Shown piece by piece: positions 37,601 through 49,600 of a DNA stretch of 64,000 bases. Within the stretch, counting starts at the first letter, position 1; every line of letters starts with the position of its first letter. The position numbers and the translations under genes were made by a program. The DNA comes from Alentia gelatinosa (lineage: Eukaryota; Annelida; Polychaeta; Phyllodocida; Polynoidae), in assembly GCA_950022655.1 (NCBI GenBank), contig OX465579.1:39039950-39103949 (forward strand), written 5' to 3'. The notes under the pieces are model-generated. The model ran no database searches, had not been told where the DNA came from, and worked only from the letters and a program-made list of their open reading frames with translations.

Positions 37601-40600
37601 AAATACAATTGTTGATCGTAAAGTATATATAACCTTCCTTATGGTCAGCTTCTTATTTTCTGATTAAACAGTTGATTTTGAGATGTTTCTCTTCTTCAGT
37701 TTTCTCAAGCAGTCACTACAAAATATTAAGAAGCTGCCAAACAGTGACTACGTCATTGTCCTGCTCTGCAACGCATGTGAGTACAACCTCAGACATAAAA
37801 AAACACACACATTGTCCTGGGATATATATTTGTGTTTCTGATATAAATATTGGGCGCCTTATCTAACGGGTTTTCTCCAGACCATACAAGCCTTTCCGGG
37901 GTAATTCCCAGATACCACAGACTAACATTCAATCTGGACAAGAGATCCCGTGTTGAAACGGTACGTGATATTGCAAAGACATGCACACTTACTAAACTAT
38001 CCCTATTGCAGTTCAAAAGACAATAAGTTTATCTATGAAAGAACCAGAACTTAACAAATCACTGCTAAAATACTAAATTATAGACCCAAGCTAGAGATAT
38101 ATAAAAGAATGGGAAAATATTCGACTGCTTTAACATGGAATCACCTACCACCTATCCTAAGGTCGACTTTAACAGTCAAGGAGTTCAAAATCCTGACTAA
38201 AAAGGTTATGATGAAATCTATTCCCGGATGGTTAAAATATGCTGCGATAGAGTGCAGTTAGGCCTAGCCACGTAATACACCGGATGGTTAAAATATATAA
38301 TATTTTTTTATTATGCTATCATTTAGTACTGAAAAACCCCCATAAAATACCCTCTGTATTTAACATTTGATTATGTAAAACATAAAGTATATGTGAACTG
38401 TTACTGTCCGATATCGTGGTAAAAGTTTTAGAACAAGATTAAAAAAATGTATGATTCAAAAGTTTAATGTCATACGGTTTTACATCGTAGTATCTCGGTC
38501 TCGGAACAACCACCTTTTAGCTCTAGACTTCACCATATAACAACCTTCTCTATATGCTGATGGCCATATCTAATGAACCTTAGAACGATGTTATGATTAG
38601 ATGGACATTCCTGGTGCATATTTCCATTGCAATATTTCTTTTAAAAACTAATATAGGACGTTACAATCACCCCAATATGGACAGTCTTCTTTGCATAGGC
38701 CAACGCAGATTAAAAATATGAGAGGAACCTTATGCAATAATCATGACAATATGGAACATTTCAGACAGCACTACAACTGACTACTTCTCCCTGCCAATGG
38801 GCATTCTGGTTGAAAGTATCTACGGTAACAACCAAGCCACCACATTCCTGCCCGGCAACATCAACGCTGCAGCACCGACGCAGCCGCTGCCCATGAGCAT
38901 GCTGGACTCTCTCACAGTGCACGCCAAAATGAGGTAGGTCAGGCTTCAGCTATCATTGCTAGCTAGTGCCAATTTATATTTGTATGTTAAACCATATGTA
39001 CCGTGTGTGAAAATAAATTTTAAAAACCCACTGATTTGATCATTAGTACGTTTTTATTGTATGAAATAATCTGTGATAAATAGGGATGTCGATCGGCATC
39101 CTGGTCCAAAGTTTCTTCTAACTCTATAAATGTACACAGAAATCATATATGGTTTGAAGTATATGAAATATGATACAAATGCAATGTTCATGATCGTACG
39201 ATTTAGTAGTGATCAGTATTATTATGGTTGGAAATATGCTTTGGAAATTAAACTGAAAATTTTCATCTTAAGAACACACTGATTATATAGTTACTTCGTA
39301 AGAATCTAGTGATATTCTTCCAAGATGCAATGAATGAAAACTCTTATATAACATTTGCAGTATGATACACAACATCGTGACCCGCGTGGTGCGACTGGCC
39401 CAGACCAGTTCCACTATGGCGCTTGCCCCAGCACTGGTCGAGACGTACAGCCGGCTCCTTGTCTACATGGAGATCGAGTCGCTTGGCATCAAGGGCTTCA
39501 TCAGTAAGTAATTACAGAAAGGGACTATAGTATAGACATTAGCTTTATACAACACAAGCAGAATAATGGCAATATAAATATTTGAATTAAAGAATGTCCA
39601 GAAACAAGCACATTAAAGTGCTAGATTTGTTACTACTGATTCAGTAAAGTGAATGACAGCTGTGCGTAGAAAAAGCACAATAGTTATTTGGGGCACGAAA
39701 AACAAACATGAACGAAGTACAGATTTGGTATTACCTCTACCAGCGCTTTAATCTTTTATTTCACTTATGACGAATCCCATATACAACAGTAACCTGTTAA
39801 GTGGGGGGTACTCTGCGCTCCAAGCTGAGGTAGTCAGAGTTGTGGGTTGCGCTCACTTAACGGGGATTCTACTCTACAACTAACCATGTACCTAAATCTT
39901 AAGGCCAGTTCACACTGTGCGACTAAGGGGGCTTATGGACCTAAAAACGCAGTGTGAACTGGCCATAAAGAAGAGACTTTTATGCATTGTGGTTATTTCT
40001 TTCCAGGTCAGTTGCTACCGTCAGTATTCAAGGCTAACGCGTGGGGCATCCTACACACGCTGCTAGAGATGTTCTCATACCGTCTGCACCACATCCAGCC
40101 TTTGTATCGTGTCCAGCTGCTGAGCCATCTTCACACGCTCGCCACCGTGCCTCAGACCAACCAGAACCAGCTCCACCTCTGGTTAGTGTGCTGCTCAAAG
40201 TTGTCACAACACTTAATACACGCCTGACACATTAGATCTGCCCTTGTGAAATTAGTCCGCACACACCAGGATACTTTCTGGTCGAATATGAGCGTAAGAG
40301 TAAATAAGAAGTAAACCGCTGTTCATGTTTGCCTGGATTTCGTATATCATATAAATTATTCCTTCATCGTGACAATGAGGATGCTGTAGATACAGTTGAA
40401 CCCAACTGAGTGCACCGCCCACTGCTCCGGACATAACTGTCCCGTGTTGCAGGTCCGTTTAGCGGGATAGAATGAACTTGAAATAAGGGATTCTATTGTG
40501 GGCCGAAGTGCCTCGAGATGCCGGGTGCCGCCATGAATGGGGTGCCCTGCAACCGGGATTCCACTGTAGCGATACATATATCTGCATATTACTGGTGAGA

Positions 40601-43600
40601 TGTATATGTACGAGTGGGGCGACCTATTTCAGGTTTGTATCTCTCTGTTTACATGGCATATGCCGTTGGCCTTTTCCTGTACGTAACACGTTTCACGGAC
40701 TATTTGAATACAGTTATACCAATGGAGGACATCTCTTCTTACAGTGTTGAGAGTACAGCGTTGAGGCTGATCATGGGTCTGGGTAGTTCCGAGGTCCAGC
40801 CCCAGTTGTCGCGCGTCTTCAACGAGCCCAAGACCATGGTCCTCCTGTCCAGTGAGAGCGAGGAACTCAACCGTGCACTCGTGCTCACACTTGCCCGGGC
40901 CATGCACGTCACAGGTGAGTGCAGGGTCTGTATGTATACACAACCGACTGGTTCCCATAGGATCTAATTTTTTTTTTTAAATCCCTATCAGCCCAAATGA
41001 TTAGTACAACTAGTCAGTCTATATATGAAGGTATACAAAACATTTGACATGAATCCATGACTTGATCGCCTCAATCAAAGCCATTTCACATATGTAGGAA
41101 TTTAAAGACGCAGTAGTGTAGTAATATCAATTGACTATTTTATTGCTCAGTGTAAGCATTTAAGCAATTTACATCAATATTTCTTTTCGAATGATTTTTA
41201 TTCATTCTAACGAGAGTCAGGTCTTCCATGAATAGTAATATCAATTTTTCAATTTTTAATGATCTTAATATTAATTTATATACTGGTTTTTGTTTTCACA
41301 CAGGGTCTGAGTCGAGCACCTGGTGGCGAGACATCCTGACAACCGTCATGAAGCACACCCCGCACTCGTGGTCGAGTCACACACTGAACTGCTTCCCACC
41401 GGCCCTGAACGAGTTCTTCCAGGAGAACCCAGTGACCCGTGACGACAAGGCCACCATGAAGAAGAACGTCGACACGGAGTACAGAAAGTGGAAGAGTGAG
41501 AGTCTGCTTTTTTTTTTTACCTCGGGCTGCTGAGTGACTGTGAACCTTGCGTTGTTGTTTACAAGTTGTATAGACAAATATACAGTGACGTATGATTTAA
41601 CCCAAATATTCATTAGTGTATTTAATTAGTACAGATCACTTTTCTCACTCATAAGGTTTCATCTTTGTTTAACCAAAATCTTGATTTTTCTATGGTCATG
41701 CAAATGCCCGACACGCAATTGTATATTGAAGTTAGTCAGGGCTTTTAATGAAATAATGAAATGGGAATGAGTCTTCATAAACGATCCAATATCATTAGAT
41801 ATAAAGACCTGAGACACATGTTAGCAACATTGTATATATTGATGTTGTGATTAATTTCCAGGTATGGCCAGTGAAAATGACCTGATCGCTCACTTCTCCA
41901 TGCACGGCACACCACCACTCTTCCTCTGGTATGTAGTAATCTACAGTAAAACATAAAGTATATAAGTAAAACATAAATCGGGAAATGAAAGGTGAAATTC
42001 AAAGATTATGGACAAAGTTAACGGTTAATATTATCTTGGGTATCTTATTGTTCACTAAACATCTATACTATAAAACCAAATATAGACAAGAAAAGGAAGG
42101 AATTGTACTATTTACTTCCATTACAGTGGCCATCCATGACATTCATCCAGTGGTCTTAAGATATCAGGTGTATTGACGAAATCTCTATAGCTATCCTCAA
42201 TTTATCTTTTTCGTCGTGAATATTATTAAAAAGGTGTTTTTCTCCTAATCCCAATACTTACTAATGATAAATGGGATAGTTGGAGTACAAGATACTGGAA
42301 CTCGAGTGTGACAATGACCACAACCTTGAAACTACAATAAAGTTGCGTGAAGAGTCTGAGCTGGATGAAACCTAGACTTTTCAAACCTTTGGCAAAGTCT
42401 AAAGATATGCAAAACATATGCTGTGAGTTCCACTTTTCCACTAATGTTTTTGCCATTTTGACAATCGTTGCCAGGAGATTATTAAGCTACAGTGGTTCTA
42501 AGTATGACAGGGAGTGTCATTTTCAAGGTAGCATAAGTTGTATTGGGAGGGTTCCAGCCACGTACTCACTAATCTTAAATTTTGGATTTGAATTGAATCC
42601 GTTCCGTTTCAGTGTTCTATGGAGATCCCTTCTAGAAGACAACCGGATTTCCCCAACTGCCTACAAGTAAGTTGCTGCCATTCACTCACATCCTTCATCA
42701 AATAAAGAGTTGTTATTGAGTCCAAATACAATGTTATTGTGATGGTAATTCTTGAGTACATCGGCCTCTCAACGCCTCTTCCCCGATCTATTTCTTGACA
42801 TCTCCATGAATAATACTAGTGAAATAGTGTGCACCCTCAGTTCATCTATCTATGTTTTCTATCAAAGTGCCTGCAATTGTTTTTTCTCACAGTGTTCCTT
42901 TATCTTGTTATATGATTCTTTTCTCTCTGTGAGGGAGTTTGTATGTCTCATTATTTGCCTCTGTTTCTTTTGTCAGAGTGCTGGAGCGGCTGGGACCTCG
43001 CGCGCTGTCTGCACACCTGCGCACGTTTGCTGATTACCTTGTGCACGAGTTCTCTGTGTCCGCCGGCGGCACTCATGTTAACAAGGTAATAATGTCCATG
43101 AGAATTCAAAATGCAATATACATCGGTGGTCACTTCTGATGTTTTCAGTTCAAACGATACACCAATCAATATTAACACCGTCTGATAATCTGGGAGACAC
43201 TGGATAAGTTAATAAACATTGTAATGTCCATTCTCAGTAAAGTACGAAATACACAATACATTCGCTCAATAACCATGAATGAAATTCTTTTCTACTACGA
43301 CACTCAGTAAAAATATATACGTGGATTATTACATGTTTTTCCCTCCCCTATACCTCCACTTCCTCCCAACTCCCGGGCGGAGGGCTACCTTGTTATCATA
43401 ATAATGTATTGAGTTTTAAATGCGTCCACATGCTAATTTAACCTTTAAACGCCAATATTTCTATTTTAAAATGCACACTTGGCTCTTGTTTTTTTTTTTA
43501 CATTTTAATGAAATTGCCAGTTCGATCGACAGGCTTAGTCAGTGATGGTAGGCTATTTTGGTTACCTAACAGAACTTACATGATAACGGACGAAGGAGGA

Positions 43601-46600
43601 TGGAGGGATGTCGTGCCTATTCATTGACTCGCCATTTTCATTTTGTATTTCTATTTCAGTGCGTTGAAAAACTAAACGATCTCATCTGGAAGTGTCACGT
43701 GGTGCCGATAGACAGACTTGTACTCTGTTTGGTAACTACCCTTATCATCTTTTTTTTCTTAAATAAATACACTCTACCTACTATTGGTATACTTTGGTAC
43801 ATTTTGAGTCCTCATGCCCTACATTATATGTAAATTATTAACGCAAAACGGCAATTTCGATTTTAAAAGAAACTAGGCTGCCCTCTAAATTAAAAAAACA
43901 CAACCCTCTAAATTTACTTGGTAGGTGATATCTGATGGATGAACTTTGGATTATGGATGTATGTCTATAGTAAATCGAAGTGATTGTGTGTATTCCCTCG
44001 GGCAGTACCACTAGCCCCGTCGAGTATTAGTTAGTCTCAGAGCATCGCTTGTTCTTGATTTACATGCTGTGCTATAGTTGTGATTGCGGTGCCTGGATGG
44101 CAATGAGACGCAGGCGGGTTTTTAATCATCAGATTCTCATTGATTTTCATGCTGTGCTGTGGTTGTAGGCACTGCGGAGCCTGGAGGGGAATGAGGCGCA
44201 GGTGTGTTTCTTCATCATCCAGATTCTTCTCCTGAAACCGTCGGACTTCAGGATCCGGGTGCAAGAGTTCGTCAAAGAGGTGATTCTGTTAATTTAAAAA
44301 AATATATATATTTGCGATTCTCGTTTACTAAGGTTCATGTTAATTACGCAACTCCTTTTATTAATCGTTGGGTTTGTTTGAAGGGTAGCGAAGATGATTA
44401 AATGTAGCCTCGCTGGAGTAGACTTTCAAGAAGTGTTGCCAAAAAAGATGGTAAATAATTTGAGCGGATTTTGTTATATACTCATACTTCTACTTCTACA
44501 CACTTTTACACAGGGAGTTGTACGTACAATTTATCTTACCTAGTTAATTGATGAATAATTATCATTACTGTGCACATCTTATAAAAGCGCTAACCAGTTA
44601 ACTTGATTTCAGAATTCCCCAGAGCATTGGATGCAAGATAATTGGTATGAGAAGCACATGAACTTCCATCGGGTAGGTTATATGTATACATGTATTTATA
44701 TATTCATCTTAATGCGGAGGTTTCATTAGGAATAGTTCATAGACCTATAGATATTCCATAAAATAACTCATTCAAGGTAACTAATGATCAAAATTCCTTA
44801 GGTACATGGCCATACTCCGGTACAGCACTGACAGGACGCTGAGGTGCTGGGCGATCGCCGAAGTGTTTAAATCTTTTAAGATTTTCTCTTTCACTGACCT
44901 GTCAGCCAGACCCTGGTCTGATTATGGTTTACGACCTGTCCAGACGCTGTCTAATCACGTTTCTGTTTTGATTCCATTCCTGATGTGGTTTTTTTTCAGT
45001 AACCATGACTTGCGCTCCTATAATTAGATAATCCACACCAAGTAGGGTTTTGTGAGACACTTATTTGTGATGAATATAATGCGGTTACACAACTTAGCCT
45101 GCATTCCCAAGTGTAGTTTGTCATCTGCCAGACGCAGTTCAAAGCTAAGACAATAAAGCATAACAAAATTGCACATTCATCTTAATCCGAAGTGCTTTGT
45201 ATATATAATGTAGAAATGATATTTTAAGAAATAAGAAATAAATATTTTCATATTAATTATCGCATGACATACATGCGGTATCATTAATCTTTATTTCATC
45301 TTTTCGTTATTGATAGAAATTCCCGGAGAAGTTTTACTTCGAGGGACTCCAGGACATTAGTCCCCAGCCGCAGCCTCAGTACCTACCCATCTACTTTGGC
45401 AACGTTTGCCTCAGGTTCCTGCCGGTAGGTGCACAGATTCGTAATTAATTGTTTATAATATAATATTGTCCTTACAATATTCTTTTTGGGTGCATACAAT
45501 TAAAACCTATATAATTGTTACTCTCAACATCTGACAGAAAAGATTCTTATCAGAAACACCCCAATGTACACATCTACACAATGTACCCAGACAGACTTCT
45601 AATGTTCTTACAGGTCTTTGACATTGTCATCCACCGGTTCTTGGAACTCCCTCCTGTTGCCAAGTCTCTAGAAAGTCTGTTTGACCACCTTGGAGGGCTT
45701 TACAAATTCCACGGTAAGAACGGGACAATAACGTCTTTGTATCCAATTCATGACATTATTGGCATAATCTCACATACTTTATTGGCATAGTCTCACAAAA
45801 GATTTCATGCTACTTGATTAAATGCTGGTGTTCGTCATCGTATCTCAGATACCTGGGACTGCGTTTGTCCTATTATTGCTGATCAAAATGACATTATTGA
45901 GTGTTTCTTGCGATTCGTGTATTGGTCAGTATTAAAACTAATAACGTTTTTTAGACACACACACAAAGAATACCTGAGATATCAACTCGCTGTCAATGGT
46001 TTTAGCTAAATAAATACATTGAATATCTTTAGCTGCTCTTGAAATGAAATAAATTTGCTATCGAAAATGAAGGTTACCCGACAGAGAAACATGATGATAG
46101 TGAACTCTTTTTTCCACAGTTTACCTGACTAAAACACTGCAGTTCACAACAAGAAGATCACAGTTAAAGAATAGCGGCTTTTCTTGTGAAGATTTCTTCT
46201 TTTAATGCACTGTTCATATAAATCTTGTTTATAATTTTAGATCGGCCCATGACTTACCTCTACAACACACTCCACTACTACGAGCGGAAGTTGAGAGATC
46301 GCCCTGCGCTGAAGAAGAAGCTGGTGCAGGCGATTATAGGTACGCCGAGAAATGTGATGTACTAGCCATAGTCGGGGTCGTAACCGAAAAATTACGGTGA
46401 TAAAAAATAAGTACTGCAGCCAATATTTGTTTTTTGAAAATAAGTGTATCACTATATTGTTGTTAACTGCTGTATTAAATACAAATCAATCTGTGAGAAT
46501 TCAAGGCTTTTAAACATTTAAAAAAAGGAATATTTGGTGACCCATGACTCGAAACTTAGACTCACCTGCTGATCATTATTTGATGTCATTCAGGCACTTC

Positions 46601-49600
46601 ATTTTATTTTGTGTTGCAAATCACGCAGTTGTGTTACTTATGTATGTATGTGGTTTAACTGTTCAGGTTCGCTAAAAGGAATTCGACCTCTGAACTGGTG
46701 CCTCAGTGAGGATTACCTGCGCTACCTGGCTCGGGACAACGACGACACAAACTGGGTGCCCGAGCCCGAGTACTACACCCGCCTCATCCGCAGACTCGTC
46801 GACAATATCCTTTCACCTAAATTCTCATAATAAGCTATTTGATGTTGGGTTATAATGTATAGCAAACCAAACAACAGATTTACAAACACTATTCATCTCA
46901 ATTGGGGCATGAGACTATTTTTTATGGATATGCTAGATCTTGAATATCTTGAATATACTACAGGATTGGAAAATAAGTTACAGCCAGTGGAATCGGAAAT
47001 GCTGAAGCCTAAAAAGAAATAAAGCCTGGGGTTAATAGTAATGGTAATAGGTTTACACAGTATATACACACATATTTGTCATGTCCATGAAGCGATCAAC
47101 TGGTTTTTTCACAGTTCTTGTTAGTGGAGTATATGGATCTTTTGAGAACAGTCCTTAACCTTGGCGACCTATAGCTGGGAAGAACCCTCCACCATTCCCC
47201 AACTGTGACTGGCGGTTTAACGAGTTCCCCAACCCGGCGGCGCACGCGCTGCATGCCACGTGCATCGAGCTGATAGCACTGCCTGTGAGCAGTCAGGTGG
47301 TAGGCAACGCCCTACTGGACATCATACTCGATGGGTTCGTATTACCATCTCATTGTTTTATTCTTGGGTTCTCCACCATTGTTATTATAAAAATTGTAGC
47401 GACCCGGGTTCTACACACTGCTTTTTTAAATGTTTCTAGCTTTCTGAAACAGACTGTAAGTCTCTCTCTCTCTCGATTCAAAGCTATATTCATGATGTTT
47501 GTGAATACTGTATACAGTAGGGGTAGTAACAGTCATGGGGACCGAGACCAGAAGGAGGGAGGAAGACCTTTCCGGGATGATTGCTCAAATCTGGGGTTTC
47601 CGTATGTTACTCCAGAGTTCATAGTTCCATGTATGTTAATTATCACTGTGTATTGTGTTCCAGAACAACTCAAATTCCGCGTGATAAAATCATGTCCTGG
47701 ATGAATGCTATCGGCCTTGTACTGACAGCCCTACCGGTATGGAATATTATATCAATAGAAAGAACTAGAATCATAGTATATCTGTAGAAAAGAAACCAAT
47801 TTTTAATCTATATATTAGAAAAATACAACACTGTTGCTGTTCTGGAATTTGTTAACGGTTAAATGACACGCCACCTTTTCTTCCTGCTTGATTATATTCA
47901 TTCAGAAGTATATTCTTGATTATCTATTCATTTGAAAAAACTGCATATATTTATGGATATGTAAACATGTAGATTGCCTTGGTACATGAGACATATGAAA
48001 TAACTTTGTCAAACATGACATTTATTTTTCAGGACGGTTACTGGATGGTGCTGGACGACCGGATCATCGACACGATGACGAGTCCGGCGCTCGCCAACCC
48101 GTCCCCCGACTGTCAACCGTTCATCATGTTTAACTTCACAGCTGCCCACCAGGTGGTTGGCGAGCAGCACTGTAGCTACGTGTTGGCGCTGTGCCACGCC
48201 GTGTGGCAGCACGCCTCTATCGGCCAACTCTCCAACCTCCCCGCGTGAGTTACTGCTTGCTCTCTGATTGATTTGGACATTAGTGATAATTATGTGTTAC
48301 ATTGTCATATTGAAACAGACGTGCTGGATACTTTAATATGGACGTGTAGGTAGTCCTTTGAGGAACTGTAACCCTCCATGATAAAGAGGCATGTTTATAG
48401 GAGTATGATTAAACGATCTATACCTTTTCCCTAATAAGACCTCAATAAATACAGAACATATTAGCAAACTCGAAAAAGATCAAGCTTATGTGCATCCTTT
48501 CCCTGTGTTGATCCATACCTTATGTGGTTTACATGTCAAACAAAAGTCGGTTTTGAATTTGATGAACTCAGTTGATTCATAGGTGATAACGATATGTTTA
48601 TGTGATTTTCGATCAATTCCTCGGTTTTATTTTCAAGACAGATAGTTGAACTGATACATTTGTTGCTTTGGAGAACAGGTTCCTACGTAAGAAGTTGCGG
48701 CCGTTGATCCAGACAGAGGAGCAGGGATTATTTACTTGTCACCTGGTGGGGCCTTTCCTCCAGCGATTCCACGCCGAGCGCACACGCTGCCTGCTTGAGG
48801 TAAGTTTCCTGTAGTGGAGTTTTCCTGTACTGGGGTTTCATCATTCTGTGTCCATCGATATGGGAAAAGGAGGTATGAGTGTCCCCTCGTCCTTCCATTG
48901 TATAAATACAGGATAATCACTCTCTGTTGCTTGATATATCTTTATTCAAACAAGTCTAGGTTCCTTGGAGATAAAATCATATGTAATGTGAATCGGGGAC
49001 GAGGCGTTTATTCCGGGTACGACTGCTCAATTGATTTGAAATTAGAAATCATATAATGTAGCCAATGTGAAAGATTGATTCCATGCTATGAATACCACCT
49101 TCAGACTACATTTAGTTATTTCTAATTGCTGTATCTCTGTTCATCCTTTTGCAGTTGACGGTAGAACTTTACGAGATGCTTGACGTGCTCGACAAGAAGG
49201 TAGAGCACCTCAACCATATGGACCCACTCACTGACTTCCTGTATCCTTTATCAAAATATCTCATTTTACTCTATGTCAGTGCTTGTTGATAAAAGATCAA
49301 AGAGTTCCTATGCGTCATCATAGGGAGCGTGGCAAAACTGCAAAACTCTCGTTCCTATGGGTCGCAAGGAATTGCGTCATAGCAGAATCGTAGCGATCCT
49401 TGCATTCTCGATCCTTATCATATAGATTATTTATTCAATTACTTCATGACAGAAATAAGATGCTCAAAAGTAAACAATAACTAATCAAATTAATAGTAGA
49501 CCGTAACGCTTAAACGCATGGTAGTCGTTTTGTCTTGTTATTTACATTTAGGTAAGTATTGACATTCTGTAGAGCGATTTGGTAGAATTTGTTTACGTTC

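Noticed and set aside
46805..47168. GT-AG alternative for MED23 intron 28, e.g. using the tatag before gctggg as acceptor
   Set aside because: It gives the wrong phase or loses the conserved VDT-AGK residues; the AT-AC borders fit the U12 donor, branch site and frame together.
47285..47704. 139-codon plus-strand frame
   Set aside because: It runs out of exon 29 through intron 29 in the wrong frame; the conserved protein is restored only by splicing 47334 to 47664.
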